Source of the DNA: Micavibrio_A sp964539025
GTDB taxonomy: Bacteria; Pseudomonadota; Alphaproteobacteria; Micavibrionales; Micavibrionaceae
NCBI GenBank assembly: GCA_964539025.1
Contig: CAZIFA010000001.1
Location: 310,001-374,000 of the forward strand
Direction: 5' to 3'
DNA length: 64,000 nt
Under the pieces are notes generated by a model. The model worked only from the letters and a program-made list of their open reading frames with translations, was not told where the DNA came from and searched no databases. This document shows, piece after piece, positions 43,312 through 51,766 of this stretch. Numbering within the stretch: the stretch's first letter is position 1; the number at the start of each line of letters is the position of its first letter. Position numbers and translations under genes: made by a program.

Positions 43312-43731
43312 ATGGGCATAAGCGATAGCCGGTTTAACATGTGGCGGGCGGTGGTGGCGATGATCCATGCCGATAATGTCGTTCAACCTCATGAGATCAA
43401 TTTCATCGTCGAGAACACGAAAAACCTGCCGATGAGCATCGCACAAGCCGTGCAGCTCGCCGAAGATGCGCGCTCGCCTTTTGATATAGGCAAGGCCTAT
43501 GACGGGATAACCAATCCGCGCGACAAGGAAGATTTTTTTCGTTTCGCCCGCGCCATCGCGTGGTCGGACGGTGATTTCGATGCGCGGGAGCAGGACTTCC
43601 TGAATCGCATATCGGCCACGAAGGCTGATCGTGAGATCATGGAACATGCTGTGAAAATCTTCGACGACATGCCATCGGAAGAACGCACGCTTAAATCCGT
43701 GCTTTCAAACCTGCTGTCCAGAGCGGCTTAA
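43312..43731 (+). CDS. TerB-like helical protein
   Basis: A 139-residue all-helical protein resembling the TerB/DUF533 fold: WRAVVAMIHADNVVQPHEINFIVENT near the start and ARAIAWSDGDFDAREQDFLNRI in the second half, the two acidic HAD/SDGD segments being the family's metal-site pair. TerB proteins occur in stress and membrane-linked systems, but no other ter operon genes adjoin. GAGGGGATTCC precedes the ATG. The tail overlaps the convergent lipoprotein gene by four bases. Confidence 0.75.
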   Translation: MGISDSRFNMWRAVVAMIHADNVVQPHEINFIVENTKNLPMSIAQAVQLAEDARSPFDIGKAYDGITNPRDKEDFFRFARAIAWSDGDFDAREQDFLNRISATKADREIMEHAVKIFDDMPSEERTLKSVLSNLLSRAA

Positions 43732-44282
43732 GGGAAAATACGCATTCCGCCGATTGAGGCGAGATCATAGGGAATAATATCTTCGGTGAGCGGGCTGGCC
43801 GGATAGGCCCTGCCATCGAACGTCAGCAAGACATTCTGGTCGGCGTTGTTCGTGCCCGATACGCGCACGCCGATATCATCCCAGCCGTTGGTTCTTGTTT
43901 CGCCGATCACGAGCGGCCCGCGAATGCGTTCCGTGCGGGACATCATCCTGAAATCTTGATCGCCCGCTTCGAACACGGCGAGTGTGCAACCGCCCCACCC
44001 GCACCAATAGCTGTGGGGGAGGTTGAACAGCACCAGTCCTTCGCGCCGCCCGTCGCCGTTCAGATCTGCGCGGACATATTCATACTGCGAGTTTTTCGGG
44101 CCTTTTTGTTCATCGAGATATTGATTGATGGACGCGACCAGCGCGGAATCTGGCGGGTCGGATGCCATCGGGAACATATCGGGGACCGAAGTCGCCAATT
44201 CTTCCCGCCCCGTGCCGCCACAGGCAGCCAGGGAAGGAAGAACCAGCGCCGCTATCGCGGCTAGAAGAAGTTTGCTTTTCAC
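43728..44282 (-). CDS. Lipoprotein, unrecognised
   Basis: A 184-residue predicted lipoprotein: signal peptide MKSKLLLAAIAALVLP with lipobox SLAAC (Gly after the Cys). The mature part contains DLNGDGRREGL, an EF-hand- or FG-GAP-like calcium loop, and a Cys pair in WCGWGGC. Such repeats are common in small periplasmic proteins built from single beta-propeller-like blades. Function unknown. Confidence 0.72.
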   Translation of the reverse strand: MKSKLLLAAIAALVLPSLAACGGTGREELATSVPDMFPMASDPPDSALVASINQYLDEQKGPKNSQYEYVRADLNGDGRREGLVLFNLPHSYWCGWGGCTLAVFEAGDQDFRMMSRTERIRGPLVIGETRTNGWDDIGVRVSGTNNADQNVLLTFDGRAYPASPLTEDIIPYDLASIGGMRIFP

Positions 44283-44588
44283 ATGAACCCAAAGAAAAGG
44301 AAGAAACCAGCGAACGCCGAATCGACATAGAAAACTAGGGAAATTGTGGGGAGAGTCTGGCCGTTAATCCAGCAACGGGGGCTGTTTGTCCACAGTGGTG
44401 TTTTGGTGACAAGGAACTTTTTTAATCACGACGTCATCCCCTCATTCCTAAACTGTCATCCCGGAAAATTCCGAAGGAATTTATCCGGGATCGTATGCAG
44501 ATTTTGAGATGAATATCCCGGATAGCAAGTCTTGCTAAGGGCCTACGGCCCTAGCTCGACATAACTTCCGGGATGACATGGCGGCGCG
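44283..44588. other. Gene-free gap holding one long palindrome
   Basis: 306 bp between two lipoprotein genes on the same strand. Apart from the palindrome at 44454-44578 and the upstream AT-rich stretch near 44400-44430, I see no reading frame or RNA. Confidence 0.6.
44454..44578. repeat. TGTCATCCCGGA-class long palindrome
   Basis: Starts TGTCATCCCGGAAAA, ends ACTTCCGGGATGACA, with inner CCGGGATCG and ATCCCGGAT facing each other, as at 38380-38492. The middle GGGCCTACGGCCC is a separate small hairpin. Confidence 0.82.
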
Positions 44589-44924
44589 TTATAGCCCGGT
44601 TTTGGGGATATAGGTGCAGGTGGTCGTAGAGCCATCCTTGCGGATGATCATGGCGTCGATGCCTTTGTTCCAATAGCTGATGTCCGAATTGCCGTATTTG
44701 ATTCCGGACGCGGTTTCGATCCGGTTAAGCTCATAGCTCTTGTCCTCGAAGGTCAGCTTTGCCTCGGACGGGGAATAGAGGGTCACTTGCGCCGGAATAT
44801 TGCCCGCGCAATTCATCGGCTGTGGCGTGACCGGGGCTTTGCTGTATTTTGTTCCGCCACATCCGCCCAGAAGGAGGGTTAGGGTCAGCAGGGTCAAAAT
44901 TGGCGCAACGGCAATTTTTGTCAT
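44589..44924 (-). CDS. MliC-like lysozyme-inhibitor lipoprotein
   Basis: A 111-residue predicted lipoprotein: lipobox LLLGGC near residue 23, then a domain matching the MliC/PliC pattern (AKLTFEDKSYELNRIETASGIKY, KGIDAMIIRKDGSTTTC) with two Cys expected to pair. MliC proteins block C-type lysozyme through the SGxxY loop, here SGIKY. ATG 44924 follows the gcvPB stop directly (TGATATG), so it is translated from the gcv transcript; the link to glycine cleavage is unexplained. Confidence 0.82.
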   Translation of the reverse strand: MTKIAVAPILTLLTLTLLLGGCGGTKYSKAPVTPQPMNCAGNIPAQVTLYSPSEAKLTFEDKSYELNRIETASGIKYGNSDISYWNKGIDAMIIRKDGSTTTCTYIPKTGL

Positions 44925-44925
44925 A

Positions 44926-46449
44926 TCATGCTTTCCAGCGGAGGGTCGGTTCACGCGCCGCTTTTACCTCATCGAGGCGACGCGCTGGGGCCGACTGTGG
45001 GTAACTATGAAACTTATCCACATCTCCGGACCGGACATCGGAGGCGATCTTTTTCATGACCCGGATGAACCGATCCAGTGACTCTTTGCTCTCGGTCTCG
45101 GTGGGTTCGATCAGCATGGCGCCCTGAACCACCAGCGGGAAGTAAACGGTCATGGGGTGGAAGCCGAATTCAATGAGTGTCTTGGCGATATCAAGTGTGG
45201 TTACGCCGACGTCTTTTTGCGTCTTGTCGGTGAGCAGGCATTCATGCATGCAAGGCCCGGCATAGGGGACGTTATAATCCTGTTTTAATTGCGAAAGTAT
45301 GTAATTGGCGTTGAGCACCGCGTCCTCGGAAACCTGACGAAGTCCATCCGACCCATGGGACATCATATAAGTCAGTGCACGGATATGCATGCCGAACTGG
45401 CCTTGGAAGCCCTTGATACGGCCGCAAGCACTGCTTCGCTCCGAATTTTCTTCTAAACGATACGATCCGTTTTCGTATAAAACGACAGGATTTGGCACGA
45501 AAGGTTGAAGCTCTTTTGTGACGCAGATGGGTCCGGAGCCGGGGCCACCGCCGCCATGGGGGGTCGAAAACGTCTTGTGCAAATTGATGTGCATCACGTC
45601 AACGCCAAAGTCAGCGGGTCTGATTTTCCCGACCAGGGCATTGAAATTTGCCCCGTCACAATAGAAGTATCCGCCCGCGTCATGAAGCAGTTTTGAGATG
45701 GTTTGGATGTCACTTTCAAACAGGCCGCAGGTGTTCGGGTTGGTCACCATCATGCCCGCGACATCCTTGCCATCGCCGAGCGCCGTCTTGAAAGCCTCGA
45801 CCGTAACGCGCCCTGTGGCCTGCGTCGGGATGACCCGAAGTTCGAACCCGCACATGGCGGCGGTGGCTGGGTTGGTGCCGTGCGCCGAGTCAGGGACGAG
45901 GATCACGCGTTTGTGCTTGTTGCCCTTCATCTCATGGGCGCGGGCGATGGTCATGATGCCAGCCAGTTCGCCATGGGCTCCCGCAGCAGGGGTGAGGCAA
46001 ACGCCGGGAAGTCCGGTCAATTCCGAGAGCCAGCCTTGCAGTTCGAACATCACTTTGAGCGCGCCCTGAACGGTGGAGGCCGGCTGCAACGGGTGGATCT
46101 GCCCAAAGCCGGGAAGTCTTGCTATCTTCTCGTTCAGCCGCGGATTATGCTTCATGGTGCATGAGCCGAGCGGGAAGAATCCTGAATCGATGGAATAGTT
46201 CTTGGTGGACAGGCGCACGAAATGGCGCACCACTTCGGGCTCGCTCACTTGCGCAAGGCCGACAGAGTCACGCGCCTTCTGACCCGTGCGAAGGGCTGTG
46301 TTCTTTGGCTTGGGTAGATCGACCCCTGGATGATCCGAGCGGCCTTTTTCCCAGAGCAGGTTCTCGTCGTAATGTAGGCCGCGGTTCAAATCCATTTTCG
46401 GTTCACTCTTAACATCGTTGGCGGGCGTGTTGAGGGCTGGCTTGGTCAT
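44926..46449 (-). CDS. gcvPB: Glycine dehydrogenase (decarboxylating) subunit 2
   Basis: C-terminal half of the split P-protein, which decarboxylates glycine on pyridoxal phosphate and passes the aminomethyl group to GcvH. The 507-residue chain has GSCTMKHNP, AGAHGELAG, DSAHGTNPATA and the PLP lysine in HINLHKTFSTPHGGGGPG. Its ATG overlaps the gcvPA stop by four bases. Confidence 0.96.
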   Translation of the reverse strand: MTKPALNTPANDVKSEPKMDLNRGLHYDENLLWEKGRSDHPGVDLPKPKNTALRTGQKARDSVGLAQVSEPEVVRHFVRLSTKNYSIDSGFFPLGSCTMKHNPRLNEKIARLPGFGQIHPLQPASTVQGALKVMFELQGWLSELTGLPGVCLTPAAGAHGELAGIMTIARAHEMKGNKHKRVILVPDSAHGTNPATAAMCGFELRVIPTQATGRVTVEAFKTALGDGKDVAGMMVTNPNTCGLFESDIQTISKLLHDAGGYFYCDGANFNALVGKIRPADFGVDVMHINLHKTFSTPHGGGGPGSGPICVTKELQPFVPNPVVLYENGSYRLEENSERSSACGRIKGFQGQFGMHIRALTYMMSHGSDGLRQVSEDAVLNANYILSQLKQDYNVPYAGPCMHECLLTDKTQKDVGVTTLDIAKTLIEFGFHPMTVYFPLVVQGAMLIEPTETESKESLDRFIRVMKKIASDVRSGDVDKFHSYPQSAPARRLDEVKAAREPTLRWKA

Positions 46450-47729
46450 GCAATCACCGCTGTCAACGCGGCGGCAAAGGCCGCGATATCCTCATCGCTC
46501 GTGACTTCGGTCGCGCAGACGACGATCTTGTCCTTACCGGATGGATAGCCAGCAATAATCCCTTTGTCTGCCAGTTGCTGCACGATTTTTGCGGCATCTT
46601 TTGGTACCGCAATCGTAAATTCATTGAAGAAGCTTTGGTTTTCGATCTTCACACCCGGCACTTTCGCCAAGGCATCGGCCAGCGCGCAAGCGCGTTCATG
46701 GTTGAGACGGGCAAGCGTCTTGAACCCGTCTTCGCCAAGAAGCGCCATGTGGACGGTGAAGGCGAGGGCGCAAAGCCCTTGGTTTGTGCAGATGTTCGAG
46801 GTCGCCTTTTCGCGGCGGATATGCTGCTCGCGGGTCGAAAGTGTGAGCACGAAACCGCGATTGCCATCGGCATCGACAGTGAGGCCACACAAGCGACCCG
46901 GCATTTGACGGATGAATTTTTCACGGGCGGCAAAGAAGCCCAGATGCGGTCCGCCGTAAGACATGGCCACACCAATCGATTGCGCCTCGCCGCAGACGAT
47001 GTCCGCCTCGACAGGCGCGGGGAGCAGACCCAAGGACAGGATTTCATTGACGACGACGATCAGCAGCGCGCCGGTCTCATCGCACTTCTTGCGCCAGTCG
47101 GCGTAGGCGTGAACATTGCCGTAAAAGTCCGGCGATTGCACAATGACGCAGGCGGTCTTGTCATCGAGCGCGCCATCATGTGCGGAATGTTCGGCCCCGA
47201 TATTGTTCAGGTATGAATTTAAAACCTCGTGATAATGCGGGTGGATGGCCGATCCGTAGACGACTTTGCTGCGTTTCATGATGCGCATCGCCATCAGGGC
47301 CGCTTCCGCCATCGCGGTGGCTCCATCGTAAAGGGATGCGTTCGCAACTTCCTGTCCCGTGAGTAGCGCGATCATCGATTGGTATTCATAGATCACCTGC
47401 AGCGTGCCTTGTGCAATTTCCGGCTGGTAGGGTGTGTAGGCCGTGAGGAATTCGCTGCGCTGGATAATGTAATCGACGGTGCTCGGCACATGGTGGAAAT
47501 AGCATCCCGCGCCAAGGAAGAACGGCCCAGCGCCCGCCGCTTGGTTCATGTTGGCATAGCCCGCAAGTTTACGCTCGATCTCGAGTTCGCCCATATGGGC
47601 GGGGAGGTTGGCGAGGCCCTTCATAAACGCGGATTTGGGAACGTCTTTGTATAGATCGTCCACTGATGCCGCGCCGATTTGCTGCAGCATATCTTTGCGG
47701 TTTTGCGCGGTGAGGGCCAGATATCTCAT
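46446..47729 (-). CDS. gcvPA: Glycine dehydrogenase (decarboxylating) subunit 1
   Basis: N-terminal half of the split P-protein, 427 residues. Seen: RYLALTAQNRKDML, GAGCYFHHVPSTVDYII, TPYQPEIAQGTLQVIYEYQSMIALLTG, YDGATAMAEAALMA and SYGGPHLGFFAA. It pairs with GcvPB to form the enzyme. Its ATG overlaps the gcvH stop. Split P-proteins are common in Firmicutes and archaea but found in only part of the alphaproteobacteria. Confidence 0.96.
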   Translation of the reverse strand: MRYLALTAQNRKDMLQQIGAASVDDLYKDVPKSAFMKGLANLPAHMGELEIERKLAGYANMNQAAGAGPFFLGAGCYFHHVPSTVDYIIQRSEFLTAYTPYQPEIAQGTLQVIYEYQSMIALLTGQEVANASLYDGATAMAEAALMAMRIMKRSKVVYGSAIHPHYHEVLNSYLNNIGAEHSAHDGALDDKTACVIVQSPDFYGNVHAYADWRKKCDETGALLIVVVNEILSLGLLPAPVEADIVCGEAQSIGVAMSYGGPHLGFFAAREKFIRQMPGRLCGLTVDADGNRGFVLTLSTREQHIRREKATSNICTNQGLCALAFTVHMALLGEDGFKTLARLNHERACALADALAKVPGVKIENQSFFNEFTIAVPKDAAKIVQQLADKGIIAGYPSGKDKIVVCATEVTSDEDIAAFAAALTAVIA

Positions 47730-48103
47730 TAGCTCAAACTCTCCGTGAATTTCTCGTACGCCGCTTGATCCATCAGGCCTTCGGCCTCTGCGGGTGAGGA
47801 CATCTTCACTTTGATGATCCAGCCCTTGTTGAGGTCCTCTTTCAGATCATCCAAATTGTCCTGAAGATTATCGTTGACCGCAACAATCTCGCCGGAGACG
47901 GGCGTGTAGATTTCGGAAGCCGCCTTGACGCTCTCGACCACGGCGAAATTATCGCCCTTTTTCACCTTGCGGCCGTTTTCCGGTAATTCCAGATAAACGA
48001 GGTCGCCCAGCGCGTGGCGGGCATAGGTCGTGATGCCGATCCAGGCCGTGTCGCCCTCGACTTTGATCCATTCGTGGTCGTTTGTGTATTTTACGTTGCT
48101 CAT
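47729..48103 (-). CDS. gcvH: Glycine cleavage system H protein
   Basis: The 124-residue lipoyl carrier. The lipoylation Lys is in VVESVKAASEIYTPV, followed by GEIVAVNDNLQDNLD, as expected. ATG 48103 gives the standard start SNVKYTNDHEWI; an upstream in-frame start would read into the repeat before it. The octanoyl group would come from LipB at 24.2 kb. Confidence 0.96.
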   Translation of the reverse strand: MSNVKYTNDHEWIKVEGDTAWIGITTYARHALGDLVYLELPENGRKVKKGDNFAVVESVKAASEIYTPVSGEIVAVNDNLQDNLDDLKEDLNKGWIIKVKMSSPAEAEGLMDQAAYEKFTESLS

Positions 48104-48127
48104 TCTTTTTACTCCTAATCTTCTGAG

Positions 48128-48207
48128 TGTCATCCCCCGACTTGATCGGGGGATCCATTCTTATTGCGCCCTTTTCATGGATCCTCCGGTCGAGCCGGAG
48201 GATGACA
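48128..48207. repeat. Head-to-head hairpin pair with 18-bp centre
   Basis: The left unit has arms ATCCCCCGA/TCGGGGGAT around CTTGA; the right has CCTCCGG/CCGGAGG around a CGA-containing loop. Inner ends ATCCAT and ATGGAT face across an unrelated 18-bp centre. The right unit lies inside the 3' end of gcvT. The left unit lies between gcvT and gcvH and would be in the gcv mRNA. Confidence 0.85.
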
Positions 48208-49291
48208 TTGCAGGGGTGGTTTTTTTCGTGCGGGGCTGTACGAACGGCATGGCCGCCAAAACGCCCTTGATATCCCGGCCGCGCACGCGAACCAGAATTT
48301 CATCCCCGATTTTTCCTAGCTTGCTATCAACATAACCTTGGCCGATAGAGGCGTTCAAGGTCGGCGAGAAGCCGCCCGAGGTTAAATCCCCAAGTTTTTG
48401 CCCCGACGTTGAATAGATTTCCGCGCCTTCGCGGGCCACGCCTTTGTCGGTTAGTTTTATCCCAACTCTCAAACGTGACGGGCCGCTGGCGAGTTGCGCG
48501 CGGATGGGTTTCGATCCCACATAACCATCGCGGTCCTTGCCCATGACCCACACGAGATCGGCCTCGACAGGCGATGTGTCGGCGTTGATGTCATGACCAT
48601 AGAGCGGATAGCCCATTTCGAGGCGCAATGAATCCCGCGCGGCTAATCCGATCGGTTTCACATCCTTATGCTGCACGAATTGATCCCAGATTGCTGCGGC
48701 TTTATCATTAGGAACGCTGATTTCAAAGCCGTCTTCACCGGTGTAGCCGAGGCGCGAGATGAAATACCATCCTTCTTGCATGATACGCATGTAGCCCAGA
48801 TTTGCTGCATCGATTTTCAACACATCGCGCAGCACGGATTCCGCCTTTGGCCCCTGCAGCGCGAGAAGGGCGCGGTCATCCAGAATTTTGAAATCAAGGC
48901 CTGCGTCAAGATTGCTGCGGAACCATGCAATATCCTTGTCCTTGCATCCGGCATTGATTACGGCGAAAAACTTGTTATCCGAAAGCCGCGTGATGATCAG
49001 GTCATCGATGATCCCGCCTTGCTCATTGGTCAGCACGGAATATTTGGCAACGCCATGCCCGAGTTTGGAAATTGCCGATGGCGTGAGCTTTTCCCAGAAC
49101 GCGGCGGCGCCTGTGCCTTCGAGCGTGACTTGCCCCATATGCGAGACATCGAAAATCCCGCAATGCTCGCGCGTCCAGTTATGTTCGGTCAAAACGCCGG
49201 CCTCATACTGGATGGGCATATCGTATCCGGCGAATTCGGCCATTTTGGCTTTAAGGGTCAAGTGATTGGAATGTAACGGTGTTTTCAGCAC
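48161..49291 (-). CDS. gcvT: Aminomethyltransferase (glycine cleavage T protein) with repeat-derived tail
   Basis: Releases ammonia and transfers methylene to tetrahydrofolate. The 376-residue protein has MAEFAGYDMPIQY, GIFDVSHMGQVTLEG, LGYTGEDGFEI, GLAARDSLRLEMGYPLYGHD with the catalytic Asp nearby, and the C-terminal domain through GYVDSKLGKIGDEI. The start is GTG 49291 with AAAGG nine bases before. The last 15 or so residues (AMSSSGSTGGSMKRAQ) are read from the hairpin repeat and are not part of the family's normal end. Confidence 0.95.
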   Translation of the reverse strand: MLKTPLHSNHLTLKAKMAEFAGYDMPIQYEAGVLTEHNWTREHCGIFDVSHMGQVTLEGTGAAAFWEKLTPSAISKLGHGVAKYSVLTNEQGGIIDDLIITRLSDNKFFAVINAGCKDKDIAWFRSNLDAGLDFKILDDRALLALQGPKAESVLRDVLKIDAANLGYMRIMQEGWYFISRLGYTGEDGFEISVPNDKAAAIWDQFVQHKDVKPIGLAARDSLRLEMGYPLYGHDINADTSPVEADLVWVMGKDRDGYVGSKPIRAQLASGPSRLRVGIKLTDKGVAREGAEIYSTSGQKLGDLTSGGFSPTLNASIGQGYVDSKLGKIGDEILVRVRGRDIKGVLAAMPFVQPRTKKTTPAMSSSGSTGGSMKRAQ

Positions 49292-49391
49292 GGTCTTGCC
49301 TTTCTATGGCCATTCTCTATATTGTTCGTTAAGGCATTGGATGTAGAATTGTTACCATGCCAGACACCAGTTTTTAAAAGGAGAGACGTTA

Positions 49392-49493
49392 ATGTCCACA
49401 GACACGAAAAAACCCTCAACGGATAAAAAAGACGAAGGCACCAAAAAAGGCAGCGGCGGATGCGGCAGCCATGGTTGCGGTTGCGGCCATTAA
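49392..49493 (+). CDS. Cys/Gly/His-rich 33-residue protein
   Basis: Has AAGGAGAG six bases before the ATG and a terminator 23 bp after the stop, so it is a complete small transcription unit. The Lys/Thr/Ser-rich first half (MSTDTKKPSTDKK) is followed by a tail with three Cys and two His among glycines (GGCGSHGCGCGH), well suited to binding a metal. It is divergent from gcvT. No known family was recognised. Confidence 0.65.
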   Translation: MSTDTKKPSTDKKDEGTKKGSGGCGSHGCGCGH

Positions 49494-49516
49494 GCGCTTC
49501 GCTTTCACATAAGTTC

Positions 49517-49546
49517 AAAACCCCGCTTCACGGCGGGGTTTTTTTT
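49517..49546 (+). terminator. Rho-independent terminator
   Basis: Arms AAAACCCCGC and GCGGGGTTTT followed by a T run, after the 33-residue protein gene; its end touches the stop of the convergent metalloprotease gene. Confidence 0.9.
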
Positions 49547-50747
49547 ATGGAGATGTCTTTAGTCCGAAATAATGGGGATTATATCGGGGTATCGGCGCAA
49601 ACTGCAGGCCAGACGTGTCGGATGGACCCATGGGCGCAACAACAGCGAGTGTGCGTAAACTCTTGATCATTTCAGTCGCGATCTTTTTTTCACTCCCCTC
49701 ATAGTTTTTGAAATTCCGTATAAAGTGATCGGCCAAGCCGTTGTAATTTCTTTCGGGTAGCATTTCGGGTTCGTGTTTACGAATTCTGTTTTTGAGAGCA
49801 TCAATCCCACTGGTATCGAACATCTGGAGTTGAGCGGCAATCGACCATATCTGTTCTTGGGTATGTGGCACCTTGTTGCCGTTCATTTTAAATTCCCTTA
49901 CCGCAAGGTCGATGGCTAGGAAGGTTCCATAGTATTTTTCAGCCATACCGGGGTAAAGCGTATAAACGGCGCGCATTGATCGAATCAGAGAAAGAAACTC
50001 CAGCGTCTTTCCAATGTTCCCGCTTTCCTTAAGCAAGAGCGTCGCAGCCGCGTAGTCAGCCCGGACTTCGTTCAATCCCATGCAGTGCCCCAACTCGTGG
50101 TGGCGGATGAGCTTTACAAATTCGGAACCATATTCGCGAGGCAAATATACAGTGCGCTCGCTTTGTTGTTCTATTCCCAGCCACGATTTCGTCCATGCCT
50201 GTCCGTCATGCACGGTGGGGAGCAAGACTACAGTGCAAAACGGGCTGGCATCCCGCACCAAATTTTCCAGGTTTGGATTGTTCAGGGATATCGCCATCGG
50301 ACCTATGAATTTCGATACCCAATTTTCGCCTTCCTTTACAGAATTGCGTTGGTAGGGATAGGTGGCGAAATGCTGATAACCCGTGGAGGGACTATAGGCA
50401 CTCATGACATTCATGGCGAAGTAGTGGGGATTGCCGATTCCTTTTGCTGCAAGGTGATCGAGTAATTGATTGTCCATTCCATTGGTGCTTTTATGCTGTT
50501 CCCATCCGGCAGCGGTTTTCATTTTCTTTTGCCAATACGCGTCCCAACGTTCATTGGTGATAATGACAACTTTCGATTCCTGTCCCTTTGCGTTGCGCAG
50601 CACCAGAAATTCGGTCAATGCGGCCACATCTTCCTGGGTTACGTCGTCGGCGATGATGTCGGGGGGATGCGCGTTGACGGTGGCCGGCGATGACATCATC
50701 GCAAACGCGGCGGTGAGGGCGGGGGCGACGGCGAGACGCATGCTCAT
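49545..50747 (-). CDS. Exported HExxH protein, third of three paralogues
   Basis: A 400-residue protein with a Sec signal peptide (MSMRLAVAPALTAAFAM, cleavage after VNA near residue 26) and no lipobox, so it is probably soluble in the periplasm or outside. The zinc motif HELGH is at 217-221, with Glu227 and Asp231 completing HELGHCMGLNEVRAD. Cys171 and Cys222 are conserved in all three paralogues. Downstream blocks YYGTFLAID and NYNGLADHF recur too. Peptidase activity is inferred from the motif. The start overlaps the previous stop (CCATGA). Confidence 0.75.
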   Translation of the reverse strand: MSMRLAVAPALTAAFAMMSSPATVNAHPPDIIADDVTQEDVAALTEFLVLRNAKGQESKVVIITNERWDAYWQKKMKTAAGWEQHKSTNGMDNQLLDHLAAKGIGNPHYFAMNVMSAYSPSTGYQHFATYPYQRNSVKEGENWVSKFIGPMAISLNNPNLENLVRDASPFCTVVLLPTVHDGQAWTKSWLGIEQQSERTVYLPREYGSEFVKLIRHHELGHCMGLNEVRADYAAATLLLKESGNIGKTLEFLSLIRSMRAVYTLYPGMAEKYYGTFLAIDLAVREFKMNGNKVPHTQEQIWSIAAQLQMFDTSGIDALKNRIRKHEPEMLPERNYNGLADHFIRNFKNYEGSEKKIATEMIKSLRTLAVVAPMGPSDTSGLQFAPIPRYNPHYFGLKTSP

Positions 50748-51766
50748 GGCGCAGGCCCTTGTACAATGCTCCCTAGGAAACGAAACCCATCCACCATCGT
50801 GGCCGCGACTTCTTTTCGCGGGCCGTGTTCCATGGAGATTGCTTCCTTGCTTAAAAACTCTGCCATGCCATTAAAATTACGATGGCGGACGAGGTCTTTT
50901 TGTACGCGGAAGGTTCTCAAAAGATCGGCGACATGTTCTGCGCCGAAATTGGGCCGTTCCAATGCTTCGGACCATATTTCCTCTGCGCTTTGCGGGATCG
51001 TCTTTTTTATCTTGAAATCCTTTATAACGCGGTCGATCGCCAAGAGTGTTCCATGATAATCACGGTTTATTTGCCCGAAAGAGTCCATGGTCCGGACCGC
51101 CTTCATAAGTTCAAGGAAGGCAAGTGCCTTGGCTTTGTCCGGATGCCGTTTCAGCAATAGTTTTGCCGCAACTTTATCGGCCTGTTGTTCGTTCGCCCCC
51201 ATGCAATGCGCCAGTTCGTGATCGCGCGTAAATTCAAAAATTTCTTTCTCGAAATTATGTGGGATTTTCCAGTGGCGCTTGTCTTCATCCATGCGAACAA
51301 AATTCTTGGCCCATTGCTGGGTTTCATAGACGCTTGCCAACTGCGTGACGGTGCATTCTGGCGATGGTATAGGCTTTGCGGCCCAGATATTCTGCCATAT
51401 GTTTTCAGACACGGCGGTGGCGGGCAGTTGTATTTCGGCGTGAATATAGGGCCGGAAACCTTCGATAATATCTTTGGCTGTTTTGTTGGCGCTCGCTTTG
51501 TCAAAGCCGTTGTGTTTTAGATGGTTGGCAACGTGCGAGTGGAGCATGGATTCAAGACGATCGCCCTTGTAACCTTTGCCCTTGGCTCTTTTTTCAAAAA
51601 AGGATTCAAATGACTCATTATAGACAATGGTGGCGCGCGAGCTTTGCCCCTGCGCGTTGTACAATGTATGGATTTCCGCCAGTTTTTCTACGGGGTCATT
51701 ATGCTGCTCTTGTAAGTCGCAGCCGGTGATTGCGAACGCGGCGGTGAGTGCGAGAGTGGCTTTCAT
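50744..51766 (-). CDS. HExxH lipoprotein, second of three paralogues
   Basis: A 340-residue predicted lipoprotein; lipobox AITGC puts the lipid Cys at residue 16, followed by Asp17, the residue that retains lipoproteins in the inner membrane in E. coli. The zinc motif HELAH is at 183-187 within HELAHCMGANEQQAD. Cys138 and Cys188 match the pair in the sister genes with the same spacing of about 50. YHGTLLAID and NFNGMAEFL follow. ATG 51766 overlaps the previous stop (CCATGA); an upstream extension of 16 residues has no support. Confidence 0.76.
   Translation of the reverse strand: MKATLALTAAFAITGCDLQEQHNDPVEKLAEIHTLYNAQGQSSRATIVYNESFESFFEKRAKGKGYKGDRLESMLHSHVANHLKHNGFDKASANKTAKDIIEGFRPYIHAEIQLPATAVSENIWQNIWAAKPIPSPECTVTQLASVYETQQWAKNFVRMDEDKRHWKIPHNFEKEIFEFTRDHELAHCMGANEQQADKVAAKLLLKRHPDKAKALAFLELMKAVRTMDSFGQINRDYHGTLLAIDRVIKDFKIKKTIPQSAEEIWSEALERPNFGAEHVADLLRTFRVQKDLVRHRNFNGMAEFLSKEAISMEHGPRKEVAATMVDGFRFLGSIVQGPAP

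Noticed and set aside
49292..49391. Possible glycine riboswitch upstream of gcvT
   Set aside because: Only about 100 bp separate gcvT from the divergent small gene, too short for a usual tandem glycine riboswitch, and no matching core was seen.
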